Positions 5,875 through 11,908 of a DNA stretch of 11,908 bases are shown here, one piece after another. The DNA is taken from assembly GCA_016926575.1 (NCBI GenBank), contig JAFGOJ010000075.1:1-11908 (forward strand), in the 5' to 3' direction. Positions within the stretch are counted from its first letter, which is position 1, and the number at the start of each line of letters is the position of its first letter. The DNA is from Anaerolineae bacterium. GTDB taxonomy: Bacteria; Chloroflexota; Anaerolineae; B4-G1; DUEL01. Below the pieces are notes generated by a model. It was not told where the DNA came from. It did no database searches and saw nothing but the letters and a program-made list of their open reading frames with translations. A program made the position numbers and the translations under genes.

Positions 5875-7605
5875 CTAGACGGCTTTGGTCAGTTGTGTCG
5901 AGGCCAGTGCGAGCATCAATACGACCATCAGCCCGGCCAGCACAAGCCAGGGCGGGACGTTGGACAGGCCCTCAGACAGCGTGGGCGTGGGTGTGGGTGG
6001 CAGTGGGGTGGTGGTCGGAGTGGGGGTGAGGGTGGGGGTAGGCGTCGGAGTCGACGTGGGCGTGGGGGTTGGCGTGCAGGTGGGGGAAGGGGTCTCCGTT
6101 GGGGTGGGGGTGGGTGTGAGGGTGGGTGGGACGGTTGGCGTAGACAAAGGCAGCGTCGGCGTGACGGTCGGTTGGGCGGATACCTCGGCGGCGGGTTCCG
6201 TTGTGGGTGTGGGTGTGGCGGCGGCATCGACGACCACGGTCTGGCCTGTGCCGCTGCCCCCTTCGACCAGCAGGAAGGTGCGGCCGCCGATGATGCAGCC
6301 GCGGCTGTCGGCGCAGCGCGCGCCGGGCAGCACGAGCGTGTAATAGCCGCCGCTGGGTTGCACGGCCTGCATCGCGCCAGCCTGGTCGATCAGCAGGCCC
6401 TCGTTGGTGGATGCGGGCAGGGAGACGGTGACCGTTGCGGCGGTGCGCGCCCACAGCACGCGCGTCGTCTGCGCGCCACGGTTCAGCGTGACCTGGTAAT
6501 ACAGCGCCTGGCGTGATTCCTGCGCCGACTGCGTGCCGGCGTAGTGGGTGGTGATCAGGCGGTAGGCGTCGTAGGCCGGGCGGCGGCTGCCGTCAAGGCG
6601 GACGATGCCGTTCGGCTCCACGCCGTTCATAAAGGGGTGGTCGACCCACCGGTAGACCGCGATGCGTTGGGCTCCGGCGCTCAGGGCCAGCGCGAAGCCT
6701 TGCAGCAGAAACCCGGCTTGTTCGTCGAGCGAGATCTGGAAATTGGCCTCGGGCAGTTCCCAATAGCCGGGGTCGATGTTAGCGGCGGCGTTGGTCTCGT
6801 TGACCCACACCGGCTTGGACACGCCGTAGGCGCGCAGCGCGGCGCGGGTCTCGTTGATGATGTAGGGCACGGTTTCGGTCTGGAAGTAGATGTGCAGCGT
6901 GACGACGTCGAAGTAGTAGCCGTAGTTGGCCGCGCCGGGGTCTTGCGTGGCCACGGCGAGGAACCGGCGCAGGTAGTTGCGATCGTGCCAGAACGTCAGC
7001 GCGCCCAGGTGGATCACGGCGTTGGGGTTGACCTCGTGCGCGGCCAGGTAGGCCACCTGGACCAGCCGGTAGTACTCCTCCACCGTCCCGCACCACTCGA
7101 CGCCGAAAGAGTCGAGGCCGATGTCGGGCTCGTTCCAGATGATCCAGTGGTTAATGCGCCCGTTGTACGTGCCGACTGCGCGGCGGACGAAAGCGGCCCA
7201 CAGGTTGTTGGGGTCGTCTACCGGCAGCTCCAGCCCGCGCGGGACGCCGCAGTCGGGGTAGCCGTCGGTGGCCCAGGCCGGGGTACGGATCAGCAGGCCG
7301 ATGACCTCGCGGCCGGAAGCGGCGGCCTGGTCGAGAATGGCGACGTGTGAGGCATCGTACCACTCGTCGGGGCTGTTCGGTTGCAGGTCGCGCCATTGGA
7401 AGAGCAGGCGGTCCCAGGCCACCCCCGCTTCGACCGCCGAGGCTGAGTCGTTGAACGCCTCCACCGCCCCAAAGCGTGGGTCGGGCGGCGTCTGAGCCAT
7501 CACCGGCACTGGAAATGAGCCAATGACAAATGAAACATAACAAATGACAAAAATCACCCTTCCCCAGGTTTTTTCTTTGCCATTTTTCATTTTCTCATCT
7601 TTCAT
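5875..7605 (-). CDS. secreted, membrane-anchored clan A glycoside hydrolase (GH39/GH5-like)
   Basis: 576 aa surface enzyme. Residues 1-38 form a signal peptide (Lys-rich head, hydrophobic core, cleavage likely after VMA). A TIM-barrel catalytic domain covers about 45-355: acid/base candidate Glu159 in WIIWNEPD and nucleophile candidate Glu270 in PVWVNETNA, the paired glutamates of clan A retaining glycosidases. A small beta domain follows at about 365-460, then a Thr-Pro linker (about 464-542) and a C-terminal transmembrane helix at 550-569 with Lys574 after it. It should therefore sit on the outer face of the membrane on a long extended stalk. Substrate cannot be read from sequence. ATG 7605 overlaps the epimerase stop as ATGA; ATG 7590 is an alternative start. 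The signal-peptide DNA is strikingly A/T-rich compared with the rest of the gene. Exact family (GH39 rather than GH5 or a relative) is uncertain. Confidence 0.82.
   Translation of the reverse strand: MKDEKMKNGKEKTWGRVIFVICYVSFVIGSFPVPVMAQTPPDPRFGAVEAFNDSASAVEAGVAWDRLLFQWRDLQPNSPDEWYDASHVAILDQAAASGREVIGLLIRTPAWATDGYPDCGVPRGLELPVDDPNNLWAAFVRRAVGTYNGRINHWIIWNEPDIGLDSFGVEWCGTVEEYYRLVQVAYLAAHEVNPNAVIHLGALTFWHDRNYLRRFLAVATQDPGAANYGYYFDVVTLHIYFQTETVPYIINETRAALRAYGVSKPVWVNETNAAANIDPGYWELPEANFQISLDEQAGFLLQGFALALSAGAQRIAVYRWVDHPFMNGVEPNGIVRLDGSRRPAYDAYRLITTHYAGTQSAQESRQALYYQVTLNRGAQTTRVLWARTAATVTVSLPASTNEGLLIDQAGAMQAVQPSGGYYTLVLPGARCADSRGCIIGGRTFLLVEGGSGTGQTVVVDAAATPTPTTEPAAEVSAQPTVTPTLPLSTPTVPPTLTPTPTPTETPSPTCTPTPTPTSTPTPTPTLTPTPTTTPLPPTPTPTLSEGLSNVPPWLVLAGLMVVLMLALASTQLTKAV
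5983..6216 (-). repeat. low-complexity DNA encoding the Thr-Pro linker
   Basis: Encodes about 78 residues dominated by alternating Thr and Pro. The plus strand, the template for this gene, is G-rich with GGG runs spaced by 1-7 bases, for example 5983-5985, 5989-5991, 5995-5997 and 6005-6008, fitting the simple G-quadruplex pattern. It is likely prone to slippage and length variation. Confidence 0.8.
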
Positions 7606-7608
7606 TTA
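7515..7608. repeat. A/T-rich repeat-like patch encoding the hydrolase signal peptide
   Basis: Repeated short words (AATGACAAATGA near 7522-7533, AAATGACAAAAAT near 7542-7554, CATTTTTCATTTTCTCAT near 7581-7598) stand out in an otherwise G/C-rich region. The pattern resembles the AAATGACAAATGAC-type interspersed filler seen in many bacterial genomes. Here it covers the end of the epimerase and the first 30 or so codons of the hydrolase. Confidence 0.55.
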
Positions 7609-8555
7609 ACCATTTCTGCCTGGTACCATTCCCAGAAACGCGCCATTCCTTCGGCCACGGACGTCTGCGGCGCGTAATCGAGGAGTCTCTGGGCTTTGGA
7701 GATGTCGGCGAAAGTGATCGGCGGTTCGCTGGAGGGCGCGGGCGGGGTGGTCATCTGGGCGGGTTGGCCCACCAGTCCTTCGATCAGCGTGACGAAATCG
7801 GCCATGCGCACCGGTTCGCCGCGCCCCAGGTTGATGACCTGGTAGCCCAGCGGGCGGTCTGCCGCGGCCATCACGCCCGAGACGATGTCGGCGATGAAGG
7901 TCCAATCCCGATACATCTCTCCGGCGTCGTAGAGCTGGAACTCCTTCCCATGGACGATGGCGTCGGTGACGATGTAGGGCATCATATCGGGCCGGCCGCG
8001 CGGGCCGTAGACAGAAAAGAAGCGCAGGGCGGTGAAAGAGAGCGCGAACAAGTTGTGGTAGGTGTGGCCCATCATCTCGGCGGCGAGCTTGGTGGCCGGG
8101 TAGGGGGCCAGGGGGGCGATGGCGGGGTCCTCTTCGCGGAACGGGATGCGGTCGGTGCGCCCGTAGACCGACGAGGTGGAAGCGAAGACGACGTGGGGGG
8201 TGCCGGCTTTGCGGGCGGCCTCCAGCACATTGACCGTGCCGCGCACGTTGACGTCGACGTAGAGCGGCGCGCGCTCGATGGAGTAGCGCACGTTCGCCAT
8301 CGCGCCCAGGTGGATCACGGCGTCGAAGCGGCCCTCTGCGCAGACGCGCTCCACTGCTTCTGCATCCCGCAGGTCGACCTCGTGGAGGGTGAAACGCGGG
8401 AACGCGCCGAGGATGGCCGCATTAGCTCGTTTGCGGGCCGGGCTGTAGTAGTCGTTGAAATTATCCAGGCCGGAGACGGTATCGCCGCGCGCGAGCAACG
8501 CTTCTGCAACGTGACTGCCGATGAAACCGGCCGCGCCGGTGACCAGAATGTTCAA
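7602..8555 (-). CDS. NAD-dependent sugar epimerase, UDP-glucuronate 4-epimerase-like
   Basis: 317 aa extended short-chain dehydrogenase/reductase. NAD-binding GAAGFIGSH lies at 7-15, and the catalytic set has Ser/Thr in STSSVYG and Tyr-x-x-x-Lys in YPATKLAAE. The segments LDNFNDYYSPARKR near 30, HTYHNLFALSFTALRFFSVY and GPRGRPDMMP match UDP-glucuronate 4-epimerases more closely than GalE or dTDP-glucose dehydratase, but the exact sugar is not proved. It would supply a nucleotide sugar such as UDP-galacturonate for cell-surface polysaccharide. The start is TTG 8555, supported by AAAGGAG (8569-8563) with 7-nt spacing; no ATG fits. Its TGA stop overlaps the hydrolase ATG (ATGA), so the two are co-translated. 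It probably opens the unit that ends with the membrane ferredoxin gene. Confidence 0.88.
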   Translation of the reverse strand: MNILVTGAAGFIGSHVAEALLARGDTVSGLDNFNDYYSPARKRANAAILGAFPRFTLHEVDLRDAEAVERVCAEGRFDAVIHLGAMANVRYSIERAPLYVDVNVRGTVNVLEAARKAGTPHVVFASTSSVYGRTDRIPFREEDPAIAPLAPYPATKLAAEMMGHTYHNLFALSFTALRFFSVYGPRGRPDMMPYIVTDAIVHGKEFQLYDAGEMYRDWTFIADIVSGVMAAADRPLGYQVINLGRGEPVRMADFVTLIEGLVGQPAQMTTPPAPSSEPPITFADISKAQRLLDYAPQTSVAEGMARFWEWYQAEMVK

Positions 8556-8633
8556 ATTTGCGCTCCTTTCTAGTACTACAACGAGACTTTCGCGGCTGTT
8601 GAGTTTCGCTCATTGGCTCTGATATCAATTTTC

Positions 8634-8680
8634 GCCACGAATTTACACGAATAAAGACAAAATTAGTGTCGATTCGTGGC
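8634..8680. repeat. interspersed inverted repeat (GCCACGAAT...ATTCGTGGC)
   Basis: Perfect 9-bp arms at 8634-8642 and 8672-8680 with a further ACAC/GTGT pairing inside (8645-8648 with 8666-8669). The A/T-rich core contrasts with neighbouring DNA. It resembles the widespread 'gccacgaat...attcgtggc' filler repeats. It lies downstream of recJ and upstream of the epimerase, where it may help end the recJ transcript. No convincing promoter for the epimerase was found in the 146-bp gap. Confidence 0.55.
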
Positions 8681-8701
8681 TGATTTCTCCCATTCGCCGC
8701 A

Positions 8702-10414
8702 TCAATATTCGCGCGAGGGCTGAATATCCTGGATGTTGAGCTGCAACTTCGACTCGCCGTTCCACTCGTTGCGTTGGAGGTAATAGGCGATGTCGACCTG
8801 CTCGGGCAGGCGGTCGAGCCATTCCCCCTGGCGGAAAGCGATGCCGTCCCAGACGGATTGCCCGTCGAACAAGTAGAGCTTGAGGTGCGCGCCATTGGCG
8901 CCCACAGCCCGGTGGTGGCGAATGGAGACGTTGCGGCTGACGAAGAGCGGTTCGGGGTTGCCTTCGCCGAAGGGGCGCAGGGCCTCCATGGCTTTCCACA
9001 GCTTCCAACTCATCTGATCGAGCGGCACCTCAACGTCTGCTTCCAACACGGGCACCAGGTCCTGGTCGTGCAGCGTTTGGGTGGCCAGTGCCTGGAGGCG
9101 CGACTTGAGTTCGGGGAGGTGCTCGGTGCGGACGGTGAACCCGGCTGCGGCGCGATGGCCGCCGTAGCGCACCAGCAGTTCCTCGCACGTTCCAATCGCC
9201 TCGGTGATGTGGAAGGGAGGGATGGAGCGGGCCGACCCGCGGCTCTCTTCCTCGCCCAGCTCGACGATGATCGTGGGGCGGTAGAACTCCTCCACCAGGC
9301 GAGAGGCGACCAGTCCGACGATGCCGGCCGGGAATGCGGGGTCGGCGATGAAGAGCAGGGGACAGGTGTGGTCTTCCATCTGGGCGATGTGGTGCGCCCT
9401 TTCCTCTACGTCGACGGTAAGTTGCTGGCGCTCACGGTTCATCTCGCCCAATCGCTGCGCCAGTTGGTCGGCTTCGCCTGGATATTCGGTGGTGAGGAGC
9501 TGGTAGGCGGTCTTGGCGTGGCCCATACGCCCGGCGGCGTTGAGCCGGGGGGCGAGGGCGTAACTGATGGTCATCTCGTCGACGCCGTTGCGGGAGCCTG
9601 CGTTGTGCACCAGCGCGGCGACGCCCGCGCGGGGCGCGGCGTTGATGTGCTCCAGGCCCATCTGAACCAGCGTGCGATTCTCACCGGTGAGCGGTGCCAG
9701 GTCCGCCACGGTGCCCAAGGCCACCAGGTCCAGTATATCCTGCTCGGTGAGGTTCACGTTCTTTTGCGTGGGCACCTGCCCGTTGACCCGCAGGAGGGCT
9801 TGCGCCAGCTTGAAGGCCAGGCCGACACCTGCCAGGTGCGGGTATGGGTACGTGCAATCGGCGCGGCGCGGGTCGAGCACGGCGGTAGCGTCGGGCAGGT
9901 GTGTGCCGACGGTGTGGTGGTCGGTGATGATGACGTCCATGCCCAACTGCCGGGCGTGGGCGACCTCTTCAAGCGAGCGCACGCCGCAGTCGACGGTCAC
10001 GATCAGCCGGATGCCGTCGGCGGCGAGTTCGCTGAGCGCGTCTTTGTTCAGCCCGTAGCCCTCGTCGACGCGGTGGGGGATGTAGGGGGTGACCGTGCCG
10101 CCGAGCGCGCGCAGGGTCAGCACGAGCAGTGCGGTGGCGGTGACGCCGTCGGCGTCGAAGTCGCCGTAGACGGCGATGGGCTCCTGGGCGCGGATTGCCT
10201 GGCGCAGCCGCGTCACAGCGGAGTCCATGTCGCGCATAAGGAAGGGATCGTGCAATTCGGGCCGGCGTTCGAGGAACGCCGCGACGTCCTCCGGCGTCGT
10301 CAGCCCGCGGTTGGATAGGATTTGGACAATGACGGGGGGTAGGTTGGGGAAGCGGGCCAGATGGTCGTCTGGGACGGCATCGGCGACGCGCCAGCGTTTG
10401 GCTCCGGTCAGCAC
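8702..10414 (-). CDS. recJ: single-stranded-DNA-specific exonuclease RecJ
   Basis: Degrades single-stranded DNA 5' to 3' in RecF-pathway recombination and in mismatch and base excision repair; cytoplasmic and metal-dependent. 570 aa, the usual length. DHH-family motifs in order: D85-FDAD-89-G, VDCGVRS (141-147), TDHHTVG (164-170), the LAGVGLAFKLAQAL helix (194-207), and APRLNAAGRMGHA (288-300). The DHHA1 part holds SRGSARS (391-397) and GGHRAAAGF (418-426). An OB-like C-terminal region ends in LQLNIQDIQPSREY. The start is GTG 10414 with AGGAGG (10428-10423) at 8-nt spacing, a strong site that settles the choice. The gene stands apart: a terminator upstream and a 146-bp gap downstream. A long plus-strand open frame lies opposite it, as expected for G/C-rich coding DNA. 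Confidence 0.96.
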   Translation of the reverse strand: MLTGAKRWRVADAVPDDHLARFPNLPPVIVQILSNRGLTTPEDVAAFLERRPELHDPFLMRDMDSAVTRLRQAIRAQEPIAVYGDFDADGVTATALLVLTLRALGGTVTPYIPHRVDEGYGLNKDALSELAADGIRLIVTVDCGVRSLEEVAHARQLGMDVIITDHHTVGTHLPDATAVLDPRRADCTYPYPHLAGVGLAFKLAQALLRVNGQVPTQKNVNLTEQDILDLVALGTVADLAPLTGENRTLVQMGLEHINAAPRAGVAALVHNAGSRNGVDEMTISYALAPRLNAAGRMGHAKTAYQLLTTEYPGEADQLAQRLGEMNRERQQLTVDVEERAHHIAQMEDHTCPLLFIADPAFPAGIVGLVASRLVEEFYRPTIIVELGEEESRGSARSIPPFHITEAIGTCEELLVRYGGHRAAAGFTVRTEHLPELKSRLQALATQTLHDQDLVPVLEADVEVPLDQMSWKLWKAMEALRPFGEGNPEPLFVSRNVSIRHHRAVGANGAHLKLYLFDGQSVWDGIAFRQGEWLDRLPEQVDIAYYLQRNEWNGESKLQLNIQDIQPSREY

Positions 10415-10635
10415 GTTAGGCTCCTCCTGTGGTGCGGAATGGCGTGTATCTTACCACAATCAAATGAAAGGGAAAAGCCCCTCCGTTGCGAGGAGGGGCT
10501 CCACACTCGAAAGCATCCGAACGAAGTCGGTGTTTTCATTGTCTGCCAAAGCGCCACGACGTCAGGAATGATGAGAGCAGCGCCTTCGGCAAGCCCTCTC
10601 TGGTCAGACGGTATTTGGTTTAGAGGCGTCGGGGG
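10415..10635. other. intergenic region between DUF4870 gene and recJ
   Basis: 221 bp with no supported gene. It holds the terminator at 10473-10500 and the recJ ribosome binding site. A weak -10-like TAAGAT on the minus strand (10455-10450) could start recJ transcription, but its -35 region is poor. Nothing else recognised in 10501-10635. Confidence 0.5.
10473..10500 (-). terminator. rho-independent-type terminator after the DUF4870 gene
   Basis: On the minus strand AGCCCCTCC (10500-10492) pairs perfectly with GGAGGGGCT (10484-10476) around a 7-nt loop, followed by TTT and CCCTTTC. The 9-bp G/C-rich stem with a T-rich tail fits intrinsic termination. It lies downstream of the gene ending at 10636 and upstream of recJ, so recJ likely has its own promoter or depends on readthrough. 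Confidence 0.75.
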
Positions 10636-10947
10636 TTAGGCCCAGCCCTGATTTCTCACGAAGTCGGAGATGACGGGCACTTCGACGACCTCGCCCTTGT
10701 AGGCCTTGATGCCCAGGACGATCGAGTAAATCCAGAGCAGCGCACCGATGCAGACAGCGCTGAGCACGACGGTCGCCACACCCAGGATGATGGACACGAT
10801 GGCGTGGTACTTGAGAACCGGGCGGTTCTTCTTGTCCTCGATCAACAGAACGATAATCCCTATGAGTGGGAAGATGAAGCTGAGCAGCGACCACAGACGA
10901 TCATCCTCGGTGTAATCAGCGGGGGTTTGAGCCATTCCTTCTACCAT
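10636..10947 (-). CDS. DUF4870 (Tic20-like) small membrane protein
   Basis: 103 aa. After a short hydrophilic head, EDDRLWSLLSFIFPLIG starts the first hydrophobic helix; a loop with EDKKNRPVLKYHAIVSI follows, then two more helices to about residue 88. The order (helix, charged loop, K-Y-H-A, helix pair) is the DUF4870 pattern; function in bacteria is unknown. ATG 10947 is chosen because AAAGGAG (10962-10956) lies 8 nt upstream; in-frame ATG 10995 would add 16 residues without membrane character and falls within the leader hairpin. A consensus promoter and a palindrome precede it and a terminator follows, so it is probably monocistronic. It is a distant paralogue of the gene at 11060-11497. 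Confidence 0.82.
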   Translation of the reverse strand: MVEGMAQTPADYTEDDRLWSLLSFIFPLIGIIVLLIEDKKNRPVLKYHAIVSIILGVATVVLSAVCIGALLWIYSIVLGIKAYKGEVVEVPVISDFVRNQGWA

Positions 10948-10986
10948 TTGATGTACTCCTTTCTTGAAACTGAGAAGATTATGGAT

Positions 10987-11005
10987 ACCTGGCACGTCGC
11001 CAGGT
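10987..11005. promoter_or_regulatory. 19-bp dyad in the DUF4870 leader
   Basis: ACCTGGC (10987-10993) and GCCAGGT (10999-11005) are perfect inverted repeats around 5 bp. The dyad is within the expected 5' untranslated region, about 18 nt beyond the -10 box and 40 nt before the start codon. It could be an operator or an RNA hairpin; no T-run follows, so it is not an obvious terminator for the preceding gene. Confidence 0.4.
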
Positions 11006-11023
11006 TAGGCTATTGACCACTTC

Positions 11024-11051
11024 ATTGTATCGGTTTTCGGGAACCTGTCAA
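11024..11051 (-). promoter_or_regulatory. sigma70-type promoter for the 10636-10947 gene
   Basis: TTGACA (11051-11046), a 16-bp spacer and TACAAT (11029-11024) on the minus strand, about 77 nt before the start codon. It lies just after the stop of the preceding DUF4870 gene, so the second gene is separately transcribed. Confidence 0.75.
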
Positions 11052-11059
11052 GCCGGGAT

Positions 11060-11497
11060 TTAGCTGCCCGTGAGTGTGCTGCGCATCCAATCGCCGACCA
11101 GCCAGTAGCGGAAGTCCTGCCCCTGGTTGCACTGGATGCCGCCGATGATGCCATAGATGATCGCGGCTACGGGGATCAAGCTGACGATCAACGCGATGGG
11201 GATGCACAGCAGACCGATCACGACAGCCGAGAGGATGCCGGTGAGGGTCCAGGCGATGCCGGCCAGAATGCCGCCACCGACCCAGGCGATCAACTGGAAG
11301 ATCATCGACTGGAGGGCGTGGTAGGCGACGTAGCGGGAGCGGTCCTTGTACATCATGTACACGACCAGCGCTCCGACCGGCCCCAACAGGCCCGTGACCA
11401 GGTTGAGCAGCGTGCTCAGGTGGGCCAGCATGGCCCAGGTGCGTTCTTCGGAGGGAGAAACCGGGGCCGGGACATAGGCATTTTGAGGTGATTCCAT
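11060..11497 (-). CDS. DUF4870 (Tic20-like) membrane protein
   Basis: 145 aa. A Pro-rich hydrophilic head (about 1-17) leads to the typical DUF4870 opening SEERTWAMLAHLSTLLNLV (16-34), then GLLGPVGALVVYMMYKDRS, the YVAYHALQSMIFQL segment that ends in a helix, and two or three further Gly-rich helices. A short soluble tail (QCNQGQDFRYWLVGDWMR) closes it. Function of the family is unknown; it is often found near stress or envelope genes. The start is ATG 11497 with AAGGAG (11511-11506) 8 nt upstream. It has its own consensus promoter at 11585-11613. Compared with its neighbour it keeps the fuller domain and the canonical Y-H-A-L-Q motif. Confidence 0.88.
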   Translation of the reverse strand: MESPQNAYVPAPVSPSEERTWAMLAHLSTLLNLVTGLLGPVGALVVYMMYKDRSRYVAYHALQSMIFQLIAWVGGGILAGIAWTLTGILSAVVIGLLCIPIALIVSLIPVAAIIYGIIGGIQCNQGQDFRYWLVGDWMRSTLTGS

Positions 11498-11584
11498 AGT
11501 TTTTACTCCTTACATTTATGGTTACAACGACAGGCGCGTAGAGGGAGCGATCTCGGGGGGGGCCTGCCCTGCACTAACGTAGGT

Positions 11585-11613
11585 ATTGTAGCAGACGATG
11601 GGGGGGATGTCAA
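11585..11613 (-). promoter_or_regulatory. sigma70-type promoter for the 11060-11497 gene
   Basis: TTGACA (11613-11608), a 17-bp spacer and TACAAT (11590-11585) on the minus strand, leaving a leader of about 80 nt. Both hexamers equal those of the promoter of the neighbouring DUF4870 gene. Confidence 0.8.
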
Positions 11614-11675
11614 TTGAGACCATGGGGCACCTGCGAAGCAGTGCGGGGCGGTTACAAAATGTTTTGGAAATCGTT

Positions 11676-11701
11676 GCTGTTTATATGGGATGTGCTAGAA
11701 T
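11676..11701 (+). promoter_or_regulatory. possible promoter for the gene at the right edge
   Basis: Extended -10 TGCTAGAAT (TAGAAT 11696-11701) with a weak TTGCTG-like -35 about 16 bp upstream on the plus strand, some 48 nt before the GTG start at 11749. It is divergent from the DUF4870 promoter. The -10 is good and the -35 poor. Confidence 0.4.
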
Positions 11702-11748
11702 AGCGCTGCGTGCGGCGTCACAGAATCTGAGGCTGAAGGAGAGATGAT

Positions 11749-11908
11749 GTGAGCGACTCTGACAAGCCGTTGACTTCCGTTTCCCCAATCCGGCGTGGAC
11801 TTTTACGCTGGGCCATCAAGCAAACTGTCTTTGTGCTGATCCTAGCAGACTGTCGGAGAGAACACGAACATCGTTTCCCAACGTGTCATTCTGAGGAGCG
11901 AAGGCGGC
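11749..11908 (+). pseudogene. 5' part of a membrane-protein gene, apparently broken by a repeat; runs off the window
   Basis: GTG 11749 has AAGGAG (11736-11741) 7 nt upstream; the nearby ATG 11744 meets TGA at once. The frame reads MSDSDKPLTSVSPIRRGLLR and WAIKQTVFVLILA, a hydrophilic head and the start of a transmembrane helix. After about residue 33 it turns abruptly into a Cys/Arg/His-rich stretch with no membrane character. That change coincides with DNA resembling an interspersed repeat (from about 11850). The head recalls the N-terminus of isoprenylcysteine methyltransferase-like membrane proteins, but too little is present to name it. The frame is still open at the window end, so a functional fusion is not excluded. 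Confidence 0.45.
11850..11908 (+). repeat. interspersed repeat with GTGTCATTCTGAGGAGCGAAG
   Basis: The segment ACGTGTCATTCTGAGGAGCG (11881-11900) is the core of the 'gtcattctgag...gcgaag' repeat widespread in Chloroflexota and other genomes (from memory). The left edge is estimated at the loss of coding character near 11850, where CTAGCAGACTGTCGG lies. Confidence 0.5.

Noticed and set aside
5983..6216. Possible CRISPR array or minisatellite without coding role
   Set aside because: The repeats have no regular unit and spacer layout and stay in frame as a Thr-Pro linker between a catalytic domain and a membrane helix.
8774..10318. Long plus-strand open frame opposite recJ (514 codons)
   Set aside because: It lies wholly antisense to a clear recJ; its translation is low-complexity Gly/Val/Asp/Arg-rich without domain motifs, as expected from G/C-rich codon structure.
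10948..10995. N-terminal extension of the shorter DUF4870 protein from ATG 10995
   Set aside because: No ribosome binding site is evident and it starts within the leader dyad; ATG 10947 has AAAGGAG at ideal spacing.

Overview
The window looks like a high-GC bacterial chromosome, most plausibly Chloroflexota (Anaerolineae-like). That is an inference from gene content: plsX-fabF, an HD-domain tRNA nucleotidyltransferase, a surface glycosidase with a long Thr-Pro linker, paired DUF4870 proteins and many interspersed palindromes. No rRNA, tRNA or CRISPR array was seen.

Plus strand, 113-4671: a tight run of plsX, fabF (8 bp overlap), a membrane protein with a degenerate NERD-like domain (1 nt gap) and a CCA-adding/poly(A) polymerase-type nucleotidyltransferase (36 nt gap). 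The first two make and activate fatty acyl chains for phospholipids. The NERD-like gene is the odd member. Upstream (1-112) and downstream (4672-4899) are palindromic repeats; the downstream set is a symmetrical inverted pair of hairpins around an 18-bp perfect hairpin.

Minus strand, 8555 down to 4900: a compact unit of a UDP-glucuronate-4-epimerase-like enzyme (TTG start), a secreted and membrane-anchored clan A glycoside hydrolase (ATGA overlap), a very small membrane protein, and a polytopic membrane ferredoxin of the NapH/CcoG type. The small gene is the most interesting item. Its frame meets TGA after 42 codons, but the next seven codons read F-S-C-I-G-L-G before a TAA that lies 5 nt from the ferredoxin start. 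If TGA is selenocysteine, the protein ends in a U-x-x-C redox motif. A 5-bp stem with a 6-nt loop sits 17 nt after the TGA, within the spacing expected of a bacterial SECIS. I read it as a probable 50-residue selenoprotein working with the membrane ferredoxin.

Minus strand, 10414-8702: recJ (GTG start, strong ribosome binding site), separated by a rho-independent-type terminator from two upstream DUF4870 membrane-protein genes. Each DUF4870 gene has its own near-consensus sigma70 promoter. At the right edge a plus-strand gene with a good ribosome binding site begins, but it seems to run into an interspersed repeat after about 33 codons and may be truncated.
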